A stretch of 64,000 nt of DNA from Rubrivivax sp. (GTDB lineage: Bacteria; Pseudomonadota; Gammaproteobacteria; Burkholderiales; Burkholderiaceae_C). This document shows positions 31,535 to 40,562 of this stretch, in pieces (the stretch's first letter is position 1; every line of letters begins with the position of its first letter). Both the position numbers and the translations under genes were made by a program. Location: positions 1-64,000 of the forward strand of contig JAIXZR010000124.1 of the NCBI GenBank assembly GCA_027489455.1, read 5' to 3'. Below the pieces are notes generated by a model, which saw only the letters and a program-made list of their open reading frames with translations, was not told the DNA's origin and did no database searches.

Positions 31535-32589
31535 TTGTGCCAGCCGTTGATGCGCCAGATCCGGCCGTCCGCGCCGGCAGGTGTGGCCGTGCCCGCCAGC
31601 TGGCCGTCCAGAATCACCAGGCCGTAGTTGCTCGCTGGGGGCAGCAGGTGGCCTGCCCGCAAGCCCAACAGTTCGCCCAGGCTGATGCGCCAGGCCAGGC
31701 CCAGCAAGAACAGCCCTTCGTCGGCTTTTGCCCAGCGGCGCAGCCCAAAGGGCGGTGGCTTGAGCGGATCGAGATCGACGTCCACCACCTGCCAGCCATC
31801 GCCTGTCACCGCGACGGTGCCAGCCAGGCACCAATCCTGGCCAACGCGCAAGCACATCGTCCAGCGGTTCCCACCGATATCTCCTGCAAGCAGACCGGCG
31901 CCGATGCCCAAGTACTGGCGATCGACAGCCGTCAAGGCTGGGGTGGGGATCCACGGTCGCAGCTCGAGCAGGGGGCCGCGCCTGTCCAGCGTTGCCGGGC
32001 CGGGTGGCTCAGACTCTGCCTGGGGTGCCGGCTCATCGGCCGTGGGCGCATTGGCTCGGGCGAATGCGGTGAGCGCCAGGGCGGCGAGCGCGGGGTCGGA
32101 GAAAGCCAGATCGATGTCACAGACCTGCTGGCCTGCGTGCCAGCGCAAGGGCAGGGCAAAGCATGGGCGGGCTGGCCAGCTCGCGGGCCCTGCTGACCAG
32201 TTGACGGCTGGCAGTGCCACAGCGGTGCCTGACCAGACGGCCAGCTGGCGGAGCAGGGGCTGCAGGCGATCGAACAGGATGACATCGCGCCACGCCGAGT
32301 TTTCCCACTGCGCGCCGTCAGCAGCCCAGGCGGATGGCATGGGCAGCCCCAGGTGAATGGTCTTCGGGCCAGAGCCCACTTGCAGGACGACAGCGGTACC
32401 CATCTGGGTGCCGGGCCGAATCAGCAGTTCGCCTTCGCTGCCCCAGCTCAGGCGGGCCGCTTGCCAGTGTTGCAGCTGCGTTTGCCACCAGGCACTGTGC
32501 AGTTCATCCGGGCTGCCCCAGCGCTCGGCCAGAGCCTTGTTCAACGCGTCTTGTGCCGAATGGCTGGCGCGTGCTGATGGATCGTTCAC
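31531..32589 (-). CDS. sctQ: Type III secretion C-ring protein SctQ
   Basis: A 352-aa cytoplasmic sorting-platform protein (YscQ/HrcQ/FliN-like). Only the C-terminal ~75 residues are recognisable as a SPOA domain (LAWRISLGELLGLRAGHLLP, then LVILDGQLAGTA). The rest is divergent, as is usual. The start is placed at GTG (32587-32589) because it forms a GTGA overlap with the sctO stop, matching the other junctions; no ATG is nearby in frame. Confidence 0.82.
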   Translation of the reverse strand: MNDPSARASHSAQDALNKALAERWGSPDELHSAWWQTQLQHWQAARLSWGSEGELLIRPGTQMGTAVVLQVGSGPKTIHLGLPMPSAWAADGAQWENSAWRDVILFDRLQPLLRQLAVWSGTAVALPAVNWSAGPASWPARPCFALPLRWHAGQQVCDIDLAFSDPALAALALTAFARANAPTADEPAPQAESEPPGPATLDRRGPLLELRPWIPTPALTAVDRQYLGIGAGLLAGDIGGNRWTMCLRVGQDWCLAGTVAVTGDGWQVVDVDLDPLKPPPFGLRRWAKADEGLFLLGLAWRISLGELLGLRAGHLLPPASNYGLVILDGQLAGTATPAGADGRIWRINGWHK

Positions 32590-33095
32590 GATGTTCTGGG
32601 TCCTGGCCTGCTGCGCTGGCGTGCGGCACGCACTTCCCCCAGCTCTTCTTCCTGGCGGTTTTCGCACTGCAGCTGCTGCTGTCGCGCTTCTTCGCGCAGC
32701 CGTTCTTCAGCGATGCGCAGGCTTTCGCGTGCGGCAAGCCAGTCAGCCACGCATCGAGCGTGTTGCTCCTGCGCTTCCTGCACCGCGCGTGCGAAGTCGA
32801 CACAGCGCTGGCGTGCCGGCGGCACGGCCAAAGCAGTGCGCTGGGCCTGGGCATCGATGGCAGTCATGTGCCAGGCGTCACGCTGGCTGGCGGACTGCTG
32901 CGTGCTTGCACCGGCCGGCGCGGAAAGCGCGGCGCGCAGGGCCGCAGCCTGCTGGCTTATCGCCACCGCGCGCCCCAGCGCCTGCCGATGCTGCTGGCGT
33001 ACGGATCGCAGCCGTCGACGGCTTTCGTGCATGGCCTGTTCGCAGCGCTTCTGGCGCATGCCCTTCACCACGAGAATCGGGTGGCGCGTCTTCAT
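32586..33095 (-). CDS. sctO: Type III secretion stalk protein, SctO-like
   Basis: A 169-aa, highly charged Arg/Gln/Glu-rich protein, predicted almost entirely coiled coil, as in YscO/FliJ stalks that connect the SctN ATPase to the export gate. Sequence conservation in this family is poor; the call rests on size, composition and position between sctN and sctQ. It overlaps both neighbours (ATGA with sctN, GTGA with sctQ). Confidence 0.75.
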   Translation of the reverse strand: MKTRHPILVVKGMRQKRCEQAMHESRRRLRSVRQQHRQALGRAVAISQQAAALRAALSAPAGASTQQSASQRDAWHMTAIDAQAQRTALAVPPARQRCVDFARAVQEAQEQHARCVADWLAARESLRIAEERLREEARQQQLQCENRQEEELGEVRAARQRSRPGPRTS

Positions 33096-34381
33096 TGCAG
33101 GATATCGGCCAACGCGGCTTGTGTCTGGCGCGGATCGCTGCGTTCGCGAAGGCCCTGCGCCAGCCAGCTGCGGATGGGCGCGTACAGGGCCAGGGCGCGG
33201 TCGGCATCGGGATCCTGGCCGGCGCGGTATTCGCCCATCTGAACCAGCGGCTGAACCTCCTGGTGCTTCTCGATGATTTGCCGCACTTGCAGGGCCTGCT
33301 GGCGGGCGGTGTCGGAAACCACGGTGTCCATCAGCCGGCTGATGCTGTTGCGCACGTCGATGGCGGGGTACTGCCCGCCGGCGGCGATCGCACGCGACAA
33401 AGCGATGTGGCCGTCCAGCAATGACTTGACTTCCTCCACCACGGGGTCGGCTGACTCTGCGTCTTCCATCAGCACGGTGTAGATGGCCGTGATGTCGCCG
33501 CTGCCGTCACCTGCCCCTGGGCCTGCACGTTCCAGCAACTGCGGCAGGGCCGCAAACAGGGAACTCGGGTAGCCACGTCGCGTGGGCAATTCGCCCTGGG
33601 CCAAGCCCAGTTCCCGTTGCGCGCGCGCAAACCGGGTCAGGCTGTCGACCATCAGCAGCACTTGCCGGCCTTCATCCCGGAAGTACTCGGCCAGGCGCGT
33701 GGCCGCCAGCGCGGCGCGGCGCCTTTCCAGGGGTGACCGATCCGATGTGGCGCAGACCACGACAGAACGCCTCAGGCCTTCCGGCCCCAGCGATTCCTCG
33801 ACGAACTCGCGCACTTCGCGGCCGCGTTCTCCCACCAGGGCGATGACGTTGACGCCGCTCGCGCAACAGCGCGCCAGCATGCCCAGCAAAGTGGTCTTGC
33901 CCACGCCGGCGGGCGCCATGATGCCCACGCGCTGGCCGACTGCAAGGGCCAACATGCCATCAATGGCGCGCACGCCCGTGGCGAAAGGCTTGCACACGCG
34001 GTGGCGCAGCATTGGCGGTGGACAAGGGTGCTCCACCCGCAGGCGCTGGCTGAACTGCAGCGGCCCGCGTCCGTCCAGCGGCCGACCGAAGGGGTCGATC
34101 ACTCGCCCCAGCAGGCCTTCACCCGCGGGCAGCAGTGCGTCTTCTGCCGCGATGCTGACGGTCGTGGTCATGCCCAGACCTTCGACACCGTCTTCCACCC
34201 AGACGAGCGCCTGGCTGCCAGCCAGGGCGATGACTTCCCCGCGCCGCGTTTCCTGGCCTGCAAGGCGGAAGCGGCAGATGTCGCCCACACGCGCGCTGAC
34301 GCCGGCGACAGTCGCCACGCAGCCTGCTGTGGAGACGATGGCCCCAACGGGTTGCAGGCGTGGGGGCTGCAGGCTGGTCAT
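33092..34381 (-). CDS. sctN: Type III secretion ATPase SctN
   Basis: A 429-aa hexameric ATPase (YscN/HrcN/FliI family) that releases substrates from chaperones. It shows GRVIDPFGRPLDG, Walker A APAGVGKTTLL (Lys162), VNVIALVGERGREVREF and LLMVDSLTRFARAQRE, all characteristic. The ATG at 34379-34381 (MTSLQPPRL) overlaps the sctL stop; a six-codon longer reading (MARNRV) would overlap sctL further and is less likely. Confidence 0.96.
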   Translation of the reverse strand: MTSLQPPRLQPVGAIVSTAGCVATVAGVSARVGDICRFRLAGQETRRGEVIALAGSQALVWVEDGVEGLGMTTTVSIAAEDALLPAGEGLLGRVIDPFGRPLDGRGPLQFSQRLRVEHPCPPPMLRHRVCKPFATGVRAIDGMLALAVGQRVGIMAPAGVGKTTLLGMLARCCASGVNVIALVGERGREVREFVEESLGPEGLRRSVVVCATSDRSPLERRRAALAATRLAEYFRDEGRQVLLMVDSLTRFARAQRELGLAQGELPTRRGYPSSLFAALPQLLERAGPGAGDGSGDITAIYTVLMEDAESADPVVEEVKSLLDGHIALSRAIAAGGQYPAIDVRNSISRLMDTVVSDTARQQALQVRQIIEKHQEVQPLVQMGEYRAGQDPDADRALALYAPIRSWLAQGLRERSDPRQTQAALADILQ

Positions 34382-35412
34382 GACCCGGTTCCGCGCCATG
34401 GCGCAGGCATCGATGGCATGACCCCGCCATCCAGGACTTGTCTTTCATCCTGGGTCAGGTCTGTTTCAGGATCCAGGTCTTCGTCGTCGAGCCAGGCGAG
34501 ATCGTCGCTCTCGGCCTCTTGCACCGCATCGCTCTCGGCCCCTTCACTGTTTGGGTCGTCGGTCATGGCATCGGCCATGGCATGGGCCTGTAAGTCGGGG
34601 TCCGCATCCCTACCGTGGTCGCTGCCAAAGTGCATGGGGTCTTCTTCGGCGACTGTGGTGCTGGCGTCGTCCGCTGCAGACTCATCGCTTGCGCCATACG
34701 CCGCGGCAGGCAGGCCAAGGGCCTGGACCAGGGTCGCGCAATCGGTACCGATCTGGTCCTGCCAGGTTTGCAGCCACTGCGGCAGATCGATCTCGTAGGC
34801 CTCCTGTCCCAGCCGCAGCAGGCATCGACCCGGCGTGAGCTCGGGCTCGACGGCCACCCGGGCGCGCAGCCGAACGGCTGGCAGGCCGTGCGCCAAGGCT
34901 TCGTCGATGGCGGCTTGGTCGACGGCAGCACAGTGGATGCTGACCGGTACGACATCGCCCAGGCCGGCCAGCAGTTCGGACAAGCCCGCGGCGAACAGTC
35001 GGGCCAGGGCATGCTCGTCTTGCAGCAGGGTGTCGGCCAGGCGTCGTGCAGCTTGCTGGGCAAAGCTGTCGCACCACTGCGCCAGGCTCTGCCCCAGCTC
35101 TGCCAAGGCCTGCAGATGAATGCGGGACAAGGCCAGGTGTCGGTCGGCTTGCAGGCATGCCAACTCGTGGTCGATGTCGGCCAGTCTTTGTTCGCGCTGG
35201 CTGGCTGCTTCAAGCTCTACCTGCGCCAACGCCTGCTGGCGCTGCTCGTCCACCCACACCCCGAACGACTGCCAGTCCAGCCACGCCGGCATTTGCGAAG
35301 CTGGAACGACGGCGCCCTGGGCCAGCAAGGCCGGCCAGGCTGCGGCGTCTGCTTCGATCAGTTCAGCCCCAGCGTGATGAGCGGCCGGCTCCAGGCACAG
35401 CAGCGTCTTCAC
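34378..35412 (-). CDS. sctL: Type III secretion ATPase regulator SctL with long acidic tail
   Basis: A 344-aa stator/regulator of SctN (YscL/HrpE/FliH-like). An Ala/Gln/Glu-rich coiled-coil region at about residues 60-125 precedes the family's C-terminal fold, which ends about residue 240. The remaining ~100 residues are an added Asp/Glu-rich tail (DDEDLDPETDLTQDE and similar); usual SctL proteins are about 200-230 aa. The start is a GTG (35410-35412) in a GTGA overlap with the sctK stop, and its own stop overlaps sctN. Confidence 0.82.
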   Translation of the reverse strand: MKTLLCLEPAAHHAGAELIEADAAAWPALLAQGAVVPASQMPAWLDWQSFGVWVDEQRQQALAQVELEAASQREQRLADIDHELACLQADRHLALSRIHLQALAELGQSLAQWCDSFAQQAARRLADTLLQDEHALARLFAAGLSELLAGLGDVVPVSIHCAAVDQAAIDEALAHGLPAVRLRARVAVEPELTPGRCLLRLGQEAYEIDLPQWLQTWQDQIGTDCATLVQALGLPAAAYGASDESAADDASTTVAEEDPMHFGSDHGRDADPDLQAHAMADAMTDDPNSEGAESDAVQEAESDDLAWLDDEDLDPETDLTQDERQVLDGGVMPSMPAPWRGTGS

Positions 35413-36023
35413 GGCAGCGCTCCGGCGCTGGCTTTGTCTTCTAAGCCTGCCCGTGGCTGAAAATCGGCAGTTGGGCCTGTCGCGGCTTCAAGGCGGTGGG
35501 CGATCTGCAGAAGACTGCGCAGTCTTCTGGCGGCCAGCCTGCTCTCAAAGGGCAGGCGATGCTGCTCCGCACGCTCTACCCAACTGGCATCAAATCGCAG
35601 CCGCCAGCGTTGCACTAGCGCGGTTGGCCATGCACTCACTGCCAGTTGAAGGAGCAGCAGGGAGGCCCGTTCGCGACGCAAGACCTCGCGTTGCCCAGCG
35701 TCCCCGCCCAGCACATCGCCAGGCCAGACGGAGGCGTGCCACGCGGACAGGACCGGTGCCGCGGCTGGTTGCATCAGGCGATCGAACTGAGGTGCAGGCA
35801 ACAGGCACAAGCCTGCGCCTGGCGCGTTCTCAATGTCCGCCGGGGACACAGCCTTCAACTTGAGCTGGGCGGCGAGCAGCTGGTGCATTACCTGCTGCGC
35901 GTTGACGGTCGTCACGCGGCTCTTCAACGCCACCAGCGCTTCTGGCAGCCAGCTGGAGTGAATGAAGTCCGCGGGGCAAGAGCACCAATGCGCCCACGCT
36001 TGCGCTGACCCCTCCATGGGCAT
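35409..36023 (-). CDS. sctK: Type III secretion sorting-platform protein SctK
   Basis: A 204-aa cytoplasmic protein whose position between sctJ and sctL, size and Trp-rich N-terminus (HWCSCPADFIHSSWLPEAL) fit SctK (YscK/HrpD family), the adaptor joining the sorting platform to the basal body. The ATG at 36021-36023 begins one base after the sctJ stop. Direct sequence similarity is weak, as is normal for SctK. Confidence 0.72.
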   Translation of the reverse strand: MPMEGSAQAWAHWCSCPADFIHSSWLPEALVALKSRVTTVNAQQVMHQLLAAQLKLKAVSPADIENAPGAGLCLLPAPQFDRLMQPAAAPVLSAWHASVWPGDVLGGDAGQREVLRRERASLLLLQLAVSAWPTALVQRWRLRFDASWVERAEQHRLPFESRLAARRLRSLLQIAHRLEAATGPTADFQPRAGLEDKASAGALP

Positions 36024-36024
36024 C

Positions 36025-36825
36025 TCATCCAGCCTTGACCGGAGAAAGGCGGTTGCGCATCCGCAGCCAGAGGCGCGCGACGGCGGTACTGTCCCAGTGT
36101 CGTGCCCACCATCCGGCCACCGCCCCGCCCAGCACACACACCAGGGCCAACAGCCCCACTAGCGCGGGTGGCCAGCCTGGGGCAACCGCTGCCGCGGTGG
36201 GCTGGGGTGTGGGTTCGGCCGTCAGCATGACCACGCTGACCCGGTCAGGGGACAGGCCGTCCACGCTGCGGGCAACCAGCTGCTGCACCGACAAGCTGAC
36301 TTGTGCCATGTGGAACCCCGGGCGGTGCTTGACGAACACCGATGCGGAAGAAGGCGATGTCTTGCCCGGGCCCAGGACGGCGCGCTCGGGCATCACCAGA
36401 TGCACGCGGGCAGAGATGACGCCGTCGATGGAAGCGATGGTCGCTGCCAGTTCCTGCGACAAGGCGTAGCCCAGCCGGGCACGGTCTTCCGCCGGGCTGG
36501 CAACCAGCGCATCGGTCTTGAGCACGTCCATCGTGGACGCAAAGCGCTGGCGGGGCAGGCCCGCCGCTTCGAGGGTGCGCAAAGCCGCACCCACATCGTC
36601 ACGGTCGACCCGCAGGACATGGCGGCCGTCTTCGCCCAGGGTCCGGTCAGCGCTGATTCCTTTTTGCAAGAGCGCCTGTCGCATCTGATTGGCTTCGCTC
36701 TCGGACAGCCCTGAATACAGGCTTTCCTGGCATCCCGACAGACCGATGGCCGCAACAAGCAAGGCCAGACGCAGGCCGGCGGTGTGGCGGCGGGCCTGAA
36801 GCGCCAGGGGCGGGATACCGATCAT
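36025..36825 (-). CDS. sctJ: Type III secretion inner-ring lipoprotein SctJ
   Basis: A 266-aa lipoprotein of the inner membrane ring (YscJ/HrcJ/PrgK). The lipobox is LSGC with Cys32. QESLYSGLSESEANQMRQAL starts the first ring-building domain, and ASIDGVISARVHLVMPE is the family hallmark. A C-terminal membrane helix (ALVGLLALVCVLGGAVAGW) and a short basic cytoplasmic tail complete it. ATGA overlap with sctI. Confidence 0.96.
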   Translation of the reverse strand: MIGIPPLALQARRHTAGLRLALLVAAIGLSGCQESLYSGLSESEANQMRQALLQKGISADRTLGEDGRHVLRVDRDDVGAALRTLEAAGLPRQRFASTMDVLKTDALVASPAEDRARLGYALSQELAATIASIDGVISARVHLVMPERAVLGPGKTSPSSASVFVKHRPGFHMAQVSLSVQQLVARSVDGLSPDRVSVVMLTAEPTPQPTAAAVAPGWPPALVGLLALVCVLGGAVAGWWARHWDSTAVARLWLRMRNRLSPVKAG

Positions 36826-37235
36826 TGCTGCGTCAGCAGTTTGTTCACACCCGTCGCCGCGTTGGTCACCAGGCCACTGGCCAGCTGGAACTGAATCGAC
36901 ACCTCGCTGAGATGGCGTGAAGCCTTGAGCATCTGGTTCAAGTTGGCGGTGATGTCTGCCGGTGATGTGGCTTCCACGGACAGGTTGCGCCCCAGCGCGT
37001 CGAGCTCCACCCCCACACTGCGCATGCGGGACGACAGGTCAGCCCAGCTCCGTGCCCAAGCGTTGCCGGCCGGCAGGCCATTGACGCCCGCGGCGGCACC
37101 CCCACCTGCCTGCGCCTGACCCAAGCCCAGGGCTCCCCACCCACCCGCGGCAGGCATCGGGCCTGTCGGGGCTGCACTCGCGCCCGGTAATGCGATGGTC
37201 GCCCAGGACGCTGCGCCGTTGAGTCCCTCGATCAT
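36822..37235 (-). CDS. sctI: Type III secretion inner rod protein, SctI-like
   Basis: A 137-aa protein with a Gly/Ala-rich N-terminal half and a C-terminal helix (LKASRHLSEVSIQFQLASGL, then NAATGVNKLLTQQ) matching the conserved end of inner-rod proteins (YscI/PrgJ/HrpB types). Position immediately before sctJ supports this. It links the export gate to the needle. The start follows AAGGAGACAGATC, a good ribosome-binding site. Confidence 0.82.
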   Translation of the reverse strand: MIEGLNGAASWATIALPGASAAPTGPMPAAGGWGALGLGQAQAGGGAAAGVNGLPAGNAWARSWADLSSRMRSVGVELDALGRNLSVEATSPADITANLNQMLKASRHLSEVSIQFQLASGLVTNAATGVNKLLTQQ

Positions 37236-37269
37236 GATCTGTCTCCTTGTCAGCGGGCCGATGACGAAT

Positions 37270-38490
37270 TCAACGGCTCGGGTCCTTCACCAGTGCCAGG
37301 CGGAGCGTGCTGCCGCCCTTGGACACCACCATGGTTTCGTTCTCGATGGCAACCAATCCGACACCGGGTGCCAGTGCCCCGCCCGGATAAACGGTCTCAC
37401 CCGTGCGCAGCACCACCCAGCCACCGTCATCTGAGGAGAACGAACGCACCCGAGGCAGCAGTTCAGCAGAAAGAGCTGCAGCGCCCGTGGCCTGGGCTGC
37501 TGCGTCGACAGCACTGTCGTCCACGGGTACCAGGGGTGCCAACTGCGAACGGGCCAGCGCAACACGTGCTGCAGCGGCAGCGTCGTGCGCCGCGCCGTGG
37601 AGCCGTAGCCCCTGACCCTGGATATCGACACCCACGCCCGTGCCTTCGAGGAAGTTGCGGGCCACCCCCAGGAGCTCTGGCAAGCAAACGGCCTGCGAAA
37701 CAAACGTGTCCGGACCGAGGGCCTGGCGCACGTCGCGCAGTGCCTTGCACTGGGGCTCGTCCAACAGGATCCCTGTCACCTTGACGAATGGCTGTGATGC
37801 TGTCGGTGCGTGAACCCGCGCCGCCGGGCCAAGATCGGCATTCAGCAACCGTTGAGCGAGGAGATTCCCCGGTGCCGCCACCGTGACTGCGGGCGCGGAC
37901 CCATTGCGCGTTGAAGGGGCAGGGGGCGGTACAGCGGCCCAGGTCGCGGCCGCCAGGAGCGCCACCCCAGCGCATAAGCCCAAGGCCAAAGCGCTGGTGC
38001 CCTGGCGCGGTGAAGGCTCTTTGCCCGCAGGTGCCTGTTGTGCGGCACTCTTGGTTGCGCGATCGCCCATCACCGCTGTGCTCTTCGTGCCTGTCGTCCT
38101 GGGCCCCTGTAGAAGGCAAACCTGCCAGGCGCCCAGTGTCAGCGTGGCCACATCTTCAGCAGGCCAGGTGACATGGGCCTGCCGGGGCAAGGCCATGGTC
38201 GTCCCAGAGGATCTGAAGCCCAGCAGCACGGGCTCCACGGCAGTGATCTGCAACTCCTCACCGTCCAGTGCGAGACAAAGGTGATCCGCTGCTATGCCCG
38301 TGCCCAGAAGCACACAGTCGTTGTTCGCGGCCGACCCCAGGCGCCAGCGTCGGCCGCGAGGCAACACGAACTCGTTGGTCGATTCATCCGCAGCAGTGCC
38401 GCAGTCTGGGTTGCTGGCAGCTACCAACCGCACGCGCCAGGAAGAGGCGGCCGTGGCGCGGGGTTCTGGCCGATCATGGCCGCTCGTCAT
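37270..38490 (-). CDS. sctD: Type III secretion inner-membrane ring protein SctD
   Basis: A 406-aa protein (YscD/HrpQ family). The N-terminal ~130 residues resemble a degenerate FHA domain, one membrane helix lies near residues 165-190 (ALALGLCAGVALLAAATWA), and the periplasmic part carries BON-like ring-building repeats (FVKVTGILLDEPQCKALRDV and others). The ATG at 38488-38490 is used; GTG at 38520 or ATG at 38511 are also possible and would overlap the damaged end of sctU more. Confidence 0.82.
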   Translation of the reverse strand: MTSGHDRPEPRATAASSWRVRLVAASNPDCGTAADESTNEFVLPRGRRWRLGSAANNDCVLLGTGIAADHLCLALDGEELQITAVEPVLLGFRSSGTTMALPRQAHVTWPAEDVATLTLGAWQVCLLQGPRTTGTKSTAVMGDRATKSAAQQAPAGKEPSPRQGTSALALGLCAGVALLAAATWAAVPPPAPSTRNGSAPAVTVAAPGNLLAQRLLNADLGPAARVHAPTASQPFVKVTGILLDEPQCKALRDVRQALGPDTFVSQAVCLPELLGVARNFLEGTGVGVDIQGQGLRLHGAAHDAAAAARVALARSQLAPLVPVDDSAVDAAAQATGAAALSAELLPRVRSFSSDDGGWVVLRTGETVYPGGALAPGVGLVAIENETMVVSKGGSTLRLALVKDPSR

Positions 38491-39384
38491 GGCTCCGTGG
38501 GTCGCGTACATGCTCTGCACTATGCAATCGCGCCAGGGTGATGACGTGAAGAATCGGAAAGGCTTGATGCCGCAAAGGCGGGGCGCCGGAAGGAAGCGCG
38601 CCGCGGCGTCCTGTTGCCCGTGCCATTACTGGTCGTTCACGAGCCTTCGATGTTCCTGCTTGCGCTCGCCCTTGATCTCTGGGCTGCCTTCCTGCTGCTT
38701 GAACTCGTCGTGCAGGTCCTTGTGGTCCATGCGCATCTTGCGCATGAAGCTCCAGCGCTGGAACATGTAGTCCATGCCAGCGAAGACCGCCAGCACGAGG
38801 CAGCCCAAGCCAAGCTGCCGCAGCAGAAGATGGCTGGAAACTGCCAACAGATCCTGCGGCGACAGCGAGACCATGACTTCCCTGAGCGTTGCCTTCAACC
38901 AGGCGGCGAGGGTCAGGCCAATGACGACTGCACACAGCAGGCTCTTCAACAGGGCAAACCAGGTTTCGCCAGAGAAAATGCGCTGCAGGCCGCTCACGGG
39001 GTTGATACGCTTCAGATCGGGGGTGATGGGCTTGGAGGACAACACCGTGCCGGTCAACAGCCACTTCACGAGGGTGGCAGCCACCCCCGCTGTGAAAAGC
39101 AAAGCCAGGCTGGCCAACAGCGTTTCCTGCGCGGCCAGGCGGGCTGCAGCGGCCAGGTGCGCAGGCCCGAGCCGTGGCGAGAAGGCCAGTTCGATCAAGC
39201 TTTCGAGCAGATGACGACCTGCCGAAATCATCCATCCTGACAGCGCCAAGAGGGCAGCACACACGCAAAGCAGCGATGCCACCAGCGGGGCATCGTTGGC
39301 ATGAGGGACCTCGCCGCGTTTGCGCGCCTCGTTCAGCTTGTGCTGGGTGGGCGCAAACGGCTTGTCCTTGCCGTCCGATGACAT
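38474..39384 (-). pseudogene. sctU: sctU export switch protein, C-terminus broken
   Basis: The first 252 codons (39384 down to the TAA at 38626-38628) encode a normal SctU start: PTQHKLNEARKRGEVPHAND, four hydrophobic segments, PVSGLQRIFS and EGSPEIKGERKQEHRRLV. Intact family members then continue about 90-100 residues through the NPTH autocleavage site. Here a stop follows at once and none of the three frames between 38640 and 38474 contains NPTH. A shifted frame does hold sequence like the family's end (HQAFPILHVITLARLHSAEH), so the gene seems to have lost roughly 35-40 codons and its frame. SctU normally switches export from needle to translocators; without the site the apparatus should not switch or should fail. 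Sequencing error is the alternative. Confidence 0.8.
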
Positions 39385-39408
39385 GCTGTCAATTCGGCTG
39401 GGAGTGCC

Positions 39409-40203
39409 CTACGCGATGCTGATGCGCTGGCTACCCGGTAGAACGCTGACCTGCAAGATACCGCCTGGCCTGCTGATGCTGGCGCGATAGGTGTCAGCGA
39501 CGTACTGCACATCCACGCCGCGGGTGGTGGGAAACAGGTGACGAATGCGTAATGCGAGCTGGGGTACACCAGCAGCGTCCTTCGCTTCCAGCGTTCCGCG
39601 GAAGCTTGCCGGAAGCGTGAAGCTGGCACCGCGCGGTGTGCACGGGACCTGCGTTACGTTGCCTGCGACCGGGCGCATGACGATGCTTCGTACACCCAGA
39701 CGCGGTGGCAGCTGGACGTAGCACTGGGCTTGCTGGCTGATGCGATCGACGAGCAGTTCGGTGGGGCCGAGCCAGCGCACATCGAGTTCGTGGCTTTGCG
39801 CGCCCATCGGGTTTGGAGTCGCAGCACCCTGCGGATGGCTACCAGGGCGCACTGGGTCACCCGCCGGCCCCGGTGCCAGTGGCTCTGCCCGTGAAGCCAG
39901 GTCGAGCCGGATGCGCCCCAAGGGCAGACGGTCGACACCCTGCAGTTGCAGAATGCCTTGAAAACCCTGCGGCAGGTTCAACTCGAAGCTGGCAGCGGTC
40001 GTTGTCTGCCCGCCTGGGTGGCGCCCGCGGTGGATGCCGGATTGGCGAACGGGCCGGCCCCGCGCATCCACGCCATGCGCTGTCCAGCCAGTGACTTCAG
40101 ACCACGGGACCGTTAACTGGATCTTGGCCGTCTGGACGGGAAGCGCTACCGCGGAACTGGGCGCAATCCAGGCCATCGGCTTGGACGTGGACGAGAGGCT
40201 CAT
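39409..40203 (-). CDS. Unknown protein in the T3SS operon
   Basis: A 264-aa protein that I do not recognise. It has no signal peptide, membrane helix or coiled coil; it alternates polar and aliphatic residues as in beta-rich proteins and has a Pro/Gly-rich middle (about residues 105-140). It lies 24 nt before sctU and after the small gene, inside the operon, so a role in secretion (ruler, chaperone or substrate) is possible but unproven. MSLSSTSKPM (40201-40203) is the start used; MAVAFPTKN 12 codons upstream is an alternative. Neither has a clear ribosome-binding site. Confidence 0.6.
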   Translation of the reverse strand: MSLSSTSKPMAWIAPSSAVALPVQTAKIQLTVPWSEVTGWTAHGVDARGRPVRQSGIHRGRHPGGQTTTAASFELNLPQGFQGILQLQGVDRLPLGRIRLDLASRAEPLAPGPAGDPVRPGSHPQGAATPNPMGAQSHELDVRWLGPTELLVDRISQQAQCYVQLPPRLGVRSIVMRPVAGNVTQVPCTPRGASFTLPASFRGTLEAKDAAGVPQLALRIRHLFPTTRGVDVQYVADTYRASISRPGGILQVSVLPGSQRISIA

Positions 40204-40260
40204 GACAGCGCGGTTTTTCGTTGGGAAAGCCACCGCCATGAAGGGCGGTGGGCATTCACG

Positions 40261-40494
40261 TCAGCTGATTCGGGTGGCGTTCTTGACGGAAGTGGCTGCT
40301 TGCGACTGGGCCTCGTCGGCCTTGATCATGAACTGGAACCCGGTCGTCGCGTTGGAGAGCTTGGCGCTCATTTCAGCGAACTTCGCCAGGTTGGCGATGG
40401 TCTTGTCCGTCTGCGTTTGCGCCTGGGTCAGGCCGTCGGCAGAACCGGCTGCAGGGGTAGGGGCTGCGGGTGCGGTGGGGCTGATCGGGTCCAT
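40261..40494 (-). CDS. 77-aa small T3SS protein, needle or rod candidate
   Basis: A 77-aa protein beginning MDPISPTAPAAP, with an AAGGA ribosome-binding site 6 nt upstream. The first third is Pro/Ala-rich. The rest is a predicted amphipathic helix (TDKTIANLAKFAEMSAKL, then a C-terminal Ala/Gln-rich part ending ATRIS). Size and helical content suit a SctF needle subunit or a rod-like protein, and no other needle gene is recognised in the cluster, but the sequence lacks features I can tie firmly to PrgI/YscF families. It is transcribed after the LysR gene. Confidence 0.6.
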   Translation of the reverse strand: MDPISPTAPAAPTPAAGSADGLTQAQTQTDKTIANLAKFAEMSAKLSNATTGFQFMIKADEAQSQAATSVKNATRIS

Positions 40495-40562
40495 GGGATT
40501 CCTTCTGTGAAGTGACACTCAACGTCCAGCGACGCCCCAGGCCTGACCTGTGGTGCCGCTGG

